Assembly (NCBI RefSeq): GCF_001884135.1
Contig: NZ_MAOC01000020.1
Location: forward strand, 1 to 64,000
DNA length: 64,000 nt
DNA from: Bacillus nitratireducens
GTDB lineage: Bacteria > Bacillota > Bacilli > Bacillales > Bacillaceae_G
Direction of reading: 5' to 3'
The notes under the pieces were generated by a model, which ran no database searches, was not told where the DNA came from, and was given only the letters and a program-made list of their open reading frames with translations. A program made the translations under genes and the position numbers. Within the stretch, counting starts at the first letter, position 1. Each line of letters opens with the position of its first letter. Shown here one piece after another: positions 16,303 to 24,702 of the stretch.

Positions 16303-18285
16303 ATGCAAACAGATCTATTAAATATATTTTTTGAAGAAGCAGAAGAACATTTACAGTCGCTAAATGAAAATGTGCTAAATTTAGAACGGAATCCTGCCGA
16401 TATGGAAGTCGTAGGAGAAATATTCCGCTCAGCTCATACATTTAAAGGTATGTCTGCGAGTATGGAATTTACAGAAATGGCGGATTTAACGCATAAGATG
16501 GAAAGTGTTTTAGACGAAATTCGTCATGGTAATATGATGGTCAATGTTAATATTATTGATGTTATTTTTGAATGCATTGATAATTTGGAAAAGATGGTTG
16601 CAGATGTGCAGCAAGGTGGAATAGGTAATATAGATGTCATATCAACGAAACTTAAATTAGAAGCATTATTGAACGGAAATGCAGAGCAAGGTAGTAAAAA
16701 CAACAATGATACAGTTTCGCATGAAGTACACATAACAGTTGAAAAACAAGCTATTTTAAAAGCTGTACGTGCCATTATGTGTATGGAAGCGTTACAAAAT
16801 TTAGGTAAAATACAAAAAACGGTTCCGAGCATTGAAGAAATTGAAGCAGACGCTTTTGGATTTGAGTTTACAGTATATATGAATACGGATCGTAGTGTTG
16901 AAGAGTTGAAACAGGTAGTGCTTCACGTTTCAGAAATTGAGAAAGTAGAAGTGAAACAAGGGAAACACAAAGCACAAGAAATAGTAGTACAAGAAGTCGT
17001 ACCCGTGGAAGAAACGATTCAGCAGGTTGAAACTGCACAGTTGGAGTCACCTTTAGAGCTACCAACTCAACAAGTAAGCAATACGTCAACGAAAAGTACT
17101 ACAAAAACGAAAAATGCTAAAGTAGAGAATCGTTCTATTCGTGTTCAGTTAGAAAAAATCGAAAGATTAATGAATATGTTTGAAGAAAGTGTAATTGAGC
17201 GAGGACGAATCGATGAATTAGCAGAAACAATTCAAAATAAAGAGTTAATCGAGCATTTAAATCGATTAGGGGATATTTCAAAAGATATTCAAAATGTACT
17301 ATTAAATATGCGTATGGTACCAATCGAAACAGTTTTCAACCGTTTCCCGCGTATGGTGCGCATGTTAGCGAAAGATTTAGGGAAAAAAATAGATTTACAA
17401 ATTACAGGTGAAGATACTGAAGTTGATAAAATTGTTATCGATGAAATTGGTGATCCGCTTGTTCATTTAATCCGCAATGCAATTGATCATGGAGTTGAGA
17501 CAGTTGAAAAACGCCGTGATGCTGGAAAAAACGAAACAGGTACTATTAAATTAGAAGCGTTCCATAGTGGGAATCATGTCGTAATTCAAATTACTGATGA
17601 TGGAAACGGCATCTATAAAGAGAAAGTATTAGAAAAAGCGATTAAAAATGGTGTTATAACAGAAACAGAGGCAAATAAATTAACGGATCGTGAAGTGTAT
17701 GATCTTATTTTCCAACCGGGGTTTAGTACAGCGGAAGTTGTGTCGGATCTTTCTGGACGTGGTGTTGGATTAGATGTTGTTAAACATACAATTCATAGTC
17801 TAGGTGGGCATTTAATTATTGATTCTGAGGAAGGAAAAGGAAGTACATTCAGAATTGAACTTCCATTAACTTTGTCAATTATTCAATCAATGCTTGTTCA
17901 AACAAACGATACGCGTTATGCGTTACCCCTTGGTAATATAGTTGAAGCGATTCGAATTCAAAAGGAAGACATTCAATCGTTACAAGGAAAAGATGTTTTA
18001 AATTATCGCGATCAAATTATTGAAGTGAAACATTTAAGCACTGTATTTGGTGAGGAAACAGAAGGTGATGCGTTTGCATCATATGATAGTCAAATGGTTC
18101 CAGTATTAATTGTTCGTAATTCATATCGCAGCTATGGACTTATTGTCAACACGATTATCGGACAGAGAGAAATAGTCTTAAAGTCATTAGGTGACTTCTT
18201 TGCAGAGAGTTCTAACTATTTCTCTGGCGCGACAATTCTCGGTGATGGACGAGTGGTCCTCATTTTAAACCCAGAAGGTTTATAA
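16303..18285 (+). CDS. cheA: Chemotaxis histidine kinase CheA
   Basis: A 660-aa cytoplasmic kinase with the full domain series: HPt/P1 with phospho-His45 (FRSAHTFKGM), a P2 CheY-docking region with a Glu/Val/Thr-rich linker (about 235-270), dimer domain, HATPase with N box LVHLIRNAIDHGVE, G1 DDGNGI and G2 GRGVGLDVVKH, and a C-terminal CheW-like domain ending NPEGL. It is intact. The start ATG follows TAGGGG. CheW is not seen in this window; CheV at 39971 may couple receptors to CheA. Confidence 0.96.
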   Translation: MQTDLLNIFFEEAEEHLQSLNENVLNLERNPADMEVVGEIFRSAHTFKGMSASMEFTEMADLTHKMESVLDEIRHGNMMVNVNIIDVIFECIDNLEKMVADVQQGGIGNIDVISTKLKLEALLNGNAEQGSKNNNDTVSHEVHITVEKQAILKAVRAIMCMEALQNLGKIQKTVPSIEEIEADAFGFEFTVYMNTDRSVEELKQVVLHVSEIEKVEVKQGKHKAQEIVVQEVVPVEETIQQVETAQLESPLELPTQQVSNTSTKSTTKTKNAKVENRSIRVQLEKIERLMNMFEESVIERGRIDELAETIQNKELIEHLNRLGDISKDIQNVLLNMRMVPIETVFNRFPRMVRMLAKDLGKKIDLQITGEDTEVDKIVIDEIGDPLVHLIRNAIDHGVETVEKRRDAGKNETGTIKLEAFHSGNHVVIQITDDGNGIYKEKVLEKAIKNGVITETEANKLTDREVYDLIFQPGFSTAEVVSDLSGRGVGLDVVKHTIHSLGGHLIIDSEEGKGSTFRIELPLTLSIIQSMLVQTNDTRYALPLGNIVEAIRIQKEDIQSLQGKDVLNYRDQIIEVKHLSTVFGEETEGDAFASYDSQMVPVLIVRNSYRSYGLIVNTIIGQREIVLKSLGDFFAESSNYFSGATILGDGRVVLILNPEGL

Positions 18286-18297
18286 TAGGAATGAAGG

Positions 18298-18333
18298 AAG
18301 CTCCCCACTTGTATACGATTGGGGAGCTTTTTA
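18298..18333 (+). terminator. Intrinsic terminator after cheA
   Basis: Stem AAGCTCCCCA/TGGGGAGCTT with a 12-nt loop and TTTT. Confidence 0.9.
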
Positions 18334-18488
18334 GTTAGAACTGTTAATTAAGTGTGTGATAATCGCATTTTACAAATGTTGTGGAAATAAATACATGTTC
18401 ACAATGTGACTAATAAATTTGGTGAAAAAACGAGTGCAATCGAAAGTTTATATCATGAAAGAAAAACAGAAATGAGGAGGCAGGGGAA

Positions 18489-20135
18489 ATGCCTGAGCAA
18501 CACACAAAAGGGGATACGAGCACTATTGTACTAGAGAAAGAAAATGAGCGATTAACGCCTCAAGAGTGCGATATTCTTGGAGAGATTGCAAATATATCAT
18601 TTGGTTCAGCTTCGACGGTATTATCAACCATCTTAAATAGGCAAGTAAGTATTACTACTCCTCATATAGAAATGGTGGATTTATATGATACAAGTGATGT
18701 TGAAATTCCGCATGTTGTATTAAATATTCATTTCACAAAAGGATTAGATATGGAAAACCTTCTTGTTTTAAAGCAAGACGTCGCTTTATCTATCGCTGAT
18801 TTAATGATGATGGGTACAGGGGTAGTTGAAGAAGGGAAAGAGCTCGGTGAACTAGAGCTAAGTGCAGTACAAGAAGCAATGAATCAAATGATGGGATTCG
18901 CAGCAACATCTATGTCGGAGTTCTTCCAGGATACAGTAGATATGTCTCCACCTACAATTAAAGTTAGGAGACTTCAGGAAGAGATGGGGAAAATCTCTGG
19001 TATTGATGGAAGTAATGTAATTGTTAAAGTATCGTTTGAATTAAAAATAGATAATCTTGTAGATTCTAAACTTGTACAAATTGTTTCAGTTGAACATGCG
19101 AAACAAATGATAAAAAAATTATTACAATTATCTGGTGGTGTGGAAGAAGGAATAGAAGAGCAAGCGGAAATTATGGAAGCTGAGGTTGTAGAAGAACAGA
19201 TTGAGAAAGAGCAGTTAACACAAGAAGAGAAAGATGTACTTGGGGAAATTGCAAATATTTCGATTGGATCAGCTTCAACAGTACTATCAACGCTTTTAAA
19301 CCAACCAGTTTCTATTAGTACACCAAATGTAGAGGCAATTAATGTTCGTCATTACAACGGAGTGCCAGTTCCTTTTGTTATATTAAATGTCGATTTTGTT
19401 GAAGGATTAAAGAATGAGAACGTATTCGTATTTACGAAAGACGTTGCTTTAACGATGGTAGATTTAATGATGATGGGAACGGGTGAAATTGATCCGGAGA
19501 AGGAACTAAGTGAATTAGAGTTAAGTGGTATTAAAGAAATCATGAACCAAATGATGGGGCATGCTGCAACAGCAATGTCAGAAATGTTTAAAGAAAAGAT
19601 GGATATGACACCACCAGATGTTAAATTTGTTTCGTTAAAAGAAGAAATGGAGTATTTGGGAGAAGCGATGGAAGTGGACGAGCTTGTTCAAATCACCTTT
19701 AATATTGAAATTGGTGACCTTCTTCAGTCAAAGATGTATCAAATACTATCAATTGCAGAAGCAAAAGAAATGGTTAGACGACTTCTTTATCCGATGGTGG
19801 AAGAGCAAGAAGAAATAGTTGAAGAAGTTATTGAAGAGGAAAAAATTCCTGCACCAGCCATACAGCCGATTGAATATCAAGAAGTTAAACAGGTAGAGCC
19901 AGTGTATATGGATGCATCTATTCTAAAAAATGTAGAAATGAATGTTAAATTTGTGTTTGGAAGTACAGTGAGGACAATTCAAGATATTTTAAGTTTACAA
20001 GAAAACGAAGCAGTCGTACTGGATGAAGATATTGATGAACCAATTCAAATTTATGTGAACGACGTATTGGTTGCGTATGGAGAGCTTGTAAATGTAGATG
20101 GGTTTTTCGGAGTAAAAGTGACGAAATCGCTATAG
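18489..20135 (+). CDS. fliY: Flagellar motor switch phosphatase FliY, with two CheC-like modules
   Basis: A 548-aa protein; classical FliY is about 380 aa. Two tandem CheC/FliY phosphatase modules are visible: residues about 24-220 and 240-430. Each has both catalytic helices (GEIANISxGSASTVLS and the E..xNQMMGxAATxMSE..P element). A Glu/Val-rich linker (about 438-460) leads to a C-terminal SpoA/FliN domain ending VDGFFGVKVTKSL. FliY sits in the motor C-ring and dephosphorylates CheY~P. The CheY-binding LSQEEIDALL peptide of many FliY proteins is absent at the N-terminus. GAGGAGGCAGGGG precedes the ATG. Confidence 0.93.
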   Translation: MPEQHTKGDTSTIVLEKENERLTPQECDILGEIANISFGSASTVLSTILNRQVSITTPHIEMVDLYDTSDVEIPHVVLNIHFTKGLDMENLLVLKQDVALSIADLMMMGTGVVEEGKELGELELSAVQEAMNQMMGFAATSMSEFFQDTVDMSPPTIKVRRLQEEMGKISGIDGSNVIVKVSFELKIDNLVDSKLVQIVSVEHAKQMIKKLLQLSGGVEEGIEEQAEIMEAEVVEEQIEKEQLTQEEKDVLGEIANISIGSASTVLSTLLNQPVSISTPNVEAINVRHYNGVPVPFVILNVDFVEGLKNENVFVFTKDVALTMVDLMMMGTGEIDPEKELSELELSGIKEIMNQMMGHAATAMSEMFKEKMDMTPPDVKFVSLKEEMEYLGEAMEVDELVQITFNIEIGDLLQSKMYQILSIAEAKEMVRRLLYPMVEEQEEIVEEVIEEEKIPAPAIQPIEYQEVKQVEPVYMDASILKNVEMNVKFVFGSTVRTIQDILSLQENEAVVLDEDIDEPIQIYVNDVLVAYGELVNVDGFFGVKVTKSL

Positions 20136-20151
20136 GAGTTTGAACAAATAG

Positions 20152-21507
20152 ATGAAAAACGTAAAGTTTTTTCTAGTGAGTTTGCTATTTATATATATAT
20201 GTACTTTCTTCCCATTGCAAGGGCAAGCGGAAGAAGTAATTGTACAAGAGCAAAATATAAGTGAAGTGAATGAGAAAGAAGAGCAACATATAGAAAATCT
20301 GGAACAGCCAGAACGAACGGAAATGCCCCCGGTTGAAGATGAAAGAAAAGCAGTAGAGAATGAGAAAGAACAACGAGAAGAAAGAAAGATAGAAACAGAC
20401 CGAGGAATCATTACAGTTAATAAGCAGGAATTAAAGGTTGGCGAAGAATTGCGAATTGCTGTAGAGCCAAATGAAAAAAATATTCAAAGTGTAAAAGGTG
20501 TATTGCAATTACAACAAAATGGTGTGCAGTACAGGCAGGAAAGAGTAATATCTTTCGAGTATGAAGAAGAAACAAAACGATGGTTTGCCGATTACAAAGT
20601 CGGAATATATGATTTGCAAGGTGATTGGACTCTTCAGCTCGTTGAAAGCTATAAAGAAGATGAGAAGGAAGAAGTAGTAGAGAATGAATTAAATGTTCCG
20701 CTCATTCGAATAAATAATGAAACACCCACTATAGATAAAGAATTACCGAAGTTAGAGAAGGTTACTATTGATGAGGCGAACGAGGATTTTATTGAACGGA
20801 AAAAGGGAGAATCTGTTCATATACGAGTAAAGACGATAGATATAGAATCGGTTGTTACAGAAGTGCGGGTTATATTAAAGGGAAAAGAAAAAAGTAACGA
20901 TATTACTTTTTTATTAGACTATAATAAACACGACATGGATTGGCAGAAAATAATTGAAATAACAGAAGCATTTATTGGTCCGCATCAACTTATTGTGGAA
21001 ATAACAGATGCGGCAGGTAACAAGCTTGTGACAGAGAGTGAATATATCATTTCTATTATCGAACCAAAAGTGAAAGATGATGAAAATATAGAAGAACATA
21101 CGAATCACAATAAACTAGAAGATAAGAAGGAAACTGAGAAGCAGGAAGATTCGAAAATGGAGACTCCGCTTCTGGAAGAAAAACTTCCAGTTGTTCAAAT
21201 ACCAAAGCAAGACGAGAAAGTAAACTATTTTGTAAAAGAGCCGTTGAAAGAGAAAGAAGAAATCAACTACGTTATAAAAGAGCCGTTGACAGACAATAAG
21301 GAAGTAAATAATGGGAAGGCTCATAAAGATACAAAAAGCAAAAATAATAATCAAGTCGTTTCTAAAAAGGAAGAAAAAATAGAAGAACGACAAGGGAAAA
21401 AAGAAGAAAAAAGTGAACAGGGAGTACAAGCCTCTAATGTGTTTGCTATTATGTCAGGATTATTTGTACTATTTTTAGTTTTAAAGAGTAATAAAGAGTG
21501 GGGCTAA
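20152..21507 (+). CDS. Exported, highly charged flagellar-locus protein of unknown function
   Basis: A 451-aa protein I do not recognise. It starts with a signal peptide (about residues 1-26, ending QGQA), continues with a Glu-rich stretch, then two beta-rich segments that may be Ig-like (about 85-180 and 200-310), then a Lys/Glu-rich low-complexity region (about 315-425) holding two related units (NYFVKEPLKEK and NYVIKEPLTDN), and ends in one membrane helix (VFAIMSGLFVLFLVL). The layout is that of a cell-surface anchored stalk. It is co-directional with fliY (16 bp gap) and the next gene, so it is likely part of motility. Confidence 0.8.
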   Translation: MKNVKFFLVSLLFIYICTFFPLQGQAEEVIVQEQNISEVNEKEEQHIENLEQPERTEMPPVEDERKAVENEKEQREERKIETDRGIITVNKQELKVGEELRIAVEPNEKNIQSVKGVLQLQQNGVQYRQERVISFEYEEETKRWFADYKVGIYDLQGDWTLQLVESYKEDEKEEVVENELNVPLIRINNETPTIDKELPKLEKVTIDEANEDFIERKKGESVHIRVKTIDIESVVTEVRVILKGKEKSNDITFLLDYNKHDMDWQKIIEITEAFIGPHQLIVEITDAAGNKLVTESEYIISIIEPKVKDDENIEEHTNHNKLEDKKETEKQEDSKMETPLLEEKLPVVQIPKQDEKVNYFVKEPLKEKEEINYVIKEPLTDNKEVNNGKAHKDTKSKNNNQVVSKKEEKIEERQGKKEEKSEQGVQASNVFAIMSGLFVLFLVLKSNKEWG

Positions 21508-21534
21508 TAAATTGATAGTAGTGGAGGCGCTTAA

Positions 21535-22251
21535 ATGGAAATTAAACGTACTACAATTGAAAATAAGACGCTACATTCATTAAAACAACCTGCCGCTATT
21601 TCAGAACATGAAATTCAGAAAGAACAAAAACAAAGTAAACTTGTATTTACGGGGCAGTCCCAAATCATTTCGAAAAATAATGAAATAGGGATTCTACTTG
21701 CGAGTTTAGGTGATGGAAAGATTGTAAAAGAAATGCTTTCTAAGGAAATGGATACAGTGTTGCAGTTGTTTTCAAAGCTACATATGCTGTCTGAGGAAGG
21801 AAAGCAATCGGAAAAAACATATGAACAAATTGTTAGGAGTTTGCAGGGGCTTATTAAACAAGTACATATAAAGGGAGTTCCGTTATTAGACGGTACGTAT
21901 GATTTCGCTAAAGTGCAGCTTTCTTTTGGAAGAAAAGTGCATATTCCGTTACTTGATGTAAGTGCGCTCGTTTCTAGAGTGGAACAAGATTCATCGGAAG
22001 GACATATGAATTTAATGATCACGGTCATTACAGCTTATATGACAAAGTTATCTAACGAAACAATTTTAATTAGCAGTACGGATCGTATTTCTAAAGATCT
22101 TGATGCAAGTGTGTGGAGAGCACTTGCAGAAATGAATATGCCGCAATTATCTCATGCGTTGAAACATACGATTCAAGAGCATAAATGGTCTGTTACAGCT
22201 CTATTTCTCTTTGTATGGATTATTGGTATCATATTGATTCGTATTCTATAA
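21535..22251 (+). CDS. Tail-anchored protein with flagellin-D1-like region, unknown function
   Basis: A 238-aa protein, start ATG after GTGGAGGCG. No signal peptide; a C-terminal membrane helix (residues about 218-237) makes it a tail-anchored protein. Residues about 75-125 (a helix, then QIVRSLQGLIKQVHIKGVPLLDGT) resemble the flagellin D1 pattern, as in the flagellin of this window (ALRDQIDYISTNTQFNGKTLLNGD). The resemblance is by eye. It may be an export- or filament-related membrane factor, but no function is known. Ends at a bidirectional terminator. Confidence 0.78.
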   Translation: MEIKRTTIENKTLHSLKQPAAISEHEIQKEQKQSKLVFTGQSQIISKNNEIGILLASLGDGKIVKEMLSKEMDTVLQLFSKLHMLSEEGKQSEKTYEQIVRSLQGLIKQVHIKGVPLLDGTYDFAKVQLSFGRKVHIPLLDVSALVSRVEQDSSEGHMNLMITVITAYMTKLSNETILISSTDRISKDLDASVWRALAEMNMPQLSHALKHTIQEHKWSVTALFLFVWIIGIILIRIL

Positions 22252-22288
22252 TAAAAAAGGTCGTCATTTCAATTATGACGACCTTTTT
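22252..22288. terminator. Bidirectional intrinsic terminator
   Basis: Stem AAAAAGGTCGTCAT/ATGACGACCTTTTT between the convergent tail-anchored gene and cheR. Confidence 0.92.
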
Positions 22289-23086
22289 CTATATTTTTTC
22301 ATAGAAGAATGTATCAAAACGCTGAAGGTTGTAGCGTTCGGGTGTTAAAATTTGTTCTGTGCTACCAACGAATAGTACGCCGCCTTTTCGTAAAGAACGA
22401 CTAAATTTTTCATAGAGCTTTATTCTTGCTTCTTCTGTAAAGTAAATCATTACATTTCGACAAATGATTAAATCGTAGTTTGTATCAAATGCCTGCATTA
22501 ATAAATCGTGTTGCTTAAATGTGACTTGCTGTTTAATATTTTCATGCAATATATATGTATCATCTTCTTTTGTGAAATGACGTTGTTTTAAATCAATAGG
22601 TAATTCTTTCAAAGAGCGTTCTGTATATTGACCACGTTTCGCAGTTTCTAAAACATGATAATCAAGATCAGTGGCTTGAATTTTATAACGAAACGGAGCT
22701 AGATGCTTCGATAAGATTAAAGAAAGTGTATACGGTTCTTCACCGGCAGCGCAAGCAGCACTCCAAACTTTTAATTTACCGTTATTTTGTTCAAGCAGTT
22801 TTGGTAAAGCTTTCGTTTCTAACGTTTGCCAGCGTTCTTTGTTTCTGAAAAACTCTGAAACATTAATCGTAATGTAGTCAATAAAACTTAAAAATAATGT
22901 TTGATCAGTGCGTAAACTATTTAAAAAGTTTGTATAATTGTCAAAACCTTTTCTTGAAATGAAAGTATCGATTCTTCTGTGCATTCTATCTTGCTTATAG
23001 CAAGCGATATCCATATTAAATAGCTGTTTAAAACTCGTAATAAAATGATTATAATCTTGTTCAGTTTTCATATTTACAATAGGCAC
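22289..23086 (-). CDS. cheR: Chemotaxis receptor methyltransferase CheR
   Basis: A 265-aa SAM-dependent enzyme that methylates glutamates of chemoreceptors. An N-terminal helical domain (residues about 5-70) with FLSFIDYITINVSEFFRN is followed by the Rossmann methyltransferase with motif I VWSAACAAGEEPYTLSLIL, the DLIICRNVMIYF motif and GGVLFVGSTEQI. It is opposite in strand to all surrounding motility genes. No cheB or receptor gene is present in the window. Confidence 0.95.
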   Translation of the reverse strand: MPIVNMKTEQDYNHFITSFKQLFNMDIACYKQDRMHRRIDTFISRKGFDNYTNFLNSLRTDQTLFLSFIDYITINVSEFFRNKERWQTLETKALPKLLEQNNGKLKVWSAACAAGEEPYTLSLILSKHLAPFRYKIQATDLDYHVLETAKRGQYTERSLKELPIDLKQRHFTKEDDTYILHENIKQQVTFKQHDLLMQAFDTNYDLIICRNVMIYFTEEARIKLYEKFSRSLRKGGVLFVGSTEQILTPERYNLQRFDTFFYEKI

Positions 23087-23110
23087 AATAACGATATTGT
23101 GCCTCCCCCT

Positions 23111-23608
23111 TTACATCATACGAATTTTTTGTTCAAAGCTTTTTTTCATCTGCTTTTCATGTAAGCCTGGTAAATCATAAATAACGGCGTCAATTCCTGC
23201 TTCTTTTGCAATGTCAATAGGAATGACAGACGTATGTTTATCTCCATTATAAAAACAGAGAACTAAATCAGTATCTTCGACGATTTGCTTTACAAAAAAC
23301 ATATAATCTGATCGATAAATGGAGTCGGAAGGATGATCAAAAGCAATATATTCAGCTCCGTGTTTTTTTAAATAATCAACGACTTCTTGAAATTCGCCTG
23401 TTAATACATGTAACGGTTGTAGCGTATAAAGGCATAAATTTTGAGCGAGTCTTTCGTTTTCAATGAAAAAACGAAGAACTTCATTTTCGATAGATTTATA
23501 ACATAATATATAAATTTTATGTTTGTGAGCATAGTCAATTAAAAATTTTTTTATTTCTTCTTGATCTAATGCTGTTACTTGATTTGAACCACAAAGAAAA
23601 ATATTCAT
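23111..23608 (-). CDS. Conserved Rossmann-like protein upstream of cheR, unknown function
   Basis: A 165-aa soluble protein with alternating strands and helices beginning MNIFLCGSN, which resembles nucleotide-binding Rossmann/SLOG-like folds (the GSN turn after strand 1, VLCFYNGDK and YDLPG later). I do not recognise a named family. It precedes cheR on the same strand (24 bp), so the two are one unit. The frame is open to 23665, but GAGGTGG before ATG 23608 decides the start. Confidence 0.78.
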   Translation of the reverse strand: MNIFLCGSNQVTALDQEEIKKFLIDYAHKHKIYILCYKSIENEVLRFFIENERLAQNLCLYTLQPLHVLTGEFQEVVDYLKKHGAEYIAFDHPSDSIYRSDYMFFVKQIVEDTDLVLCFYNGDKHTSVIPIDIAKEAGIDAVIYDLPGLHEKQMKKSFEQKIRMM

Positions 23609-23751
23609 AGTTTTGTGCCACCTCATGCTAAATTGTAACATATCTTTTATAAAAAATAACTGCAAAATATGAGTGTTCAGAGTATAATTATAAATAACTG
23701 GATTTTACGATTAAGTTTTGAAAGAAATAAAAAAATAAATAGGTGATATAT

Positions 23752-24216
23752 ATGCTACGTTCTATCTCGTACAATCCGATTTTATCGCATATACCGCCTG
23801 CTACTCAAATGCCGAAAGAAGCAAATGTCAGGACAGGACTTGCATTTTCGGATAATTTGCATGCAGATCCGAAAAAAGATAAATTGTTAGAACAAATGGA
23901 AGCGTTAGTTGATAATATTGGGGAAATTAAAGCGAAAATTGAATTAGAGTTAACGCTCGATAATGTTATGGAATACAAAAATACTGTGAAATCATTTTTG
24001 AATTTTTATGTTGATAACTTACTGCAATATAAAGACGTTATGTCTCGTCATCCGCGTTATGGATATTCGCAGAAAATGACAATTGTAAAACAAGCTGAAG
24101 TGGGATTGAATGAATTGGAAGATGTTATGAATTTAATTAATACGAAAACAGGACATTTAGAAATGTTAAATCAAATTGGAGAAATTCATGGTTTAATTGT
24201 AAATTTAGTTTTGTAA
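23752..24216 (+). CDS. YaaR-family (DUF327) protein
   Basis: A 154-aa largely helical protein of the YaaR group, identified by EYKNTVKSFLNFYVDNLLQYKD and the C-terminal LEMLNQIGEIHGLIVNLVL. The function of YaaR is unknown, and its repeated placement in flagellar operons suggests an export or assembly role. The frame opens at a GTG (23743) that overlaps the AGGTGA site, so ATG 23752 is preferred. It begins the flgN-flgK run, divergent from cheR. Confidence 0.85.
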   Translation: MLRSISYNPILSHIPPATQMPKEANVRTGLAFSDNLHADPKKDKLLEQMEALVDNIGEIKAKIELELTLDNVMEYKNTVKSFLNFYVDNLLQYKDVMSRHPRYGYSQKMTIVKQAEVGLNELEDVMNLINTKTGHLEMLNQIGEIHGLIVNLVL

Positions 24217-24232
24217 AAGGGAAGGAAGCTAT

Positions 24233-24685
24233 ATGTACATACAATTATATGAAAAGCTTGTTATTATTCAAAAAACATATGAAAATATTCAAACGTTTGG
24301 AGAACAAATATATGAGAATTTAAAACATAAAAATATAAATGCAGTTCAAAAGCTGCAAGTGGAACAATTACAGTACATAGAAGGTGTAAAAGGATTATCT
24401 CGCTCTTTTGAGGAGATGGTTGTTCAGTTTTGTAAAGAAAAGAAAGTTGAACCATTGCGTATGCGTTCGCTATTTTTGTATTTTCCACCGGAAGAAATTG
24501 AAAAAATAGAAGAGTTGCAAAAAAGTTTAAATGAATTAGACGAAAATATAAAAATGGTTCTTTTGAAAAATCAATATCACTTAAACGTATTATTAAAAAC
24601 TACAGAAATTATTGTGGATTCCGTTTCTGAATACAATTTGGAAAAAAACAATAATTCGCAAATCTTTATGAATGAACTATTGTAA
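24233..24685 (+). CDS. flgN: FlgN-like export chaperone
   Basis: A 150-aa all-helical coiled-coil protein located directly before flgK, where FlgN, the chaperone of hook-filament junction proteins FlgK and FlgL, is normally encoded. Sequence identity across FlgN proteins is low, so the assignment rests on size, helicity (heptads at residues about 5-50, 55-75, 90-140) and position. Starts 16 bp after the previous stop, with AAGGGAAGGAAG before ATG. Confidence 0.72.
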   Translation: MYIQLYEKLVIIQKTYENIQTFGEQIYENLKHKNINAVQKLQVEQLQYIEGVKGLSRSFEEMVVQFCKEKKVEPLRMRSLFLYFPPEEIEKIEELQKSLNELDENIKMVLLKNQYHLNVLLKTTEIIVDSVSEYNLEKNNNSQIFMNELL

Positions 24686-24702
24686 AGGAGAAGTGAAGCA
24701 TT

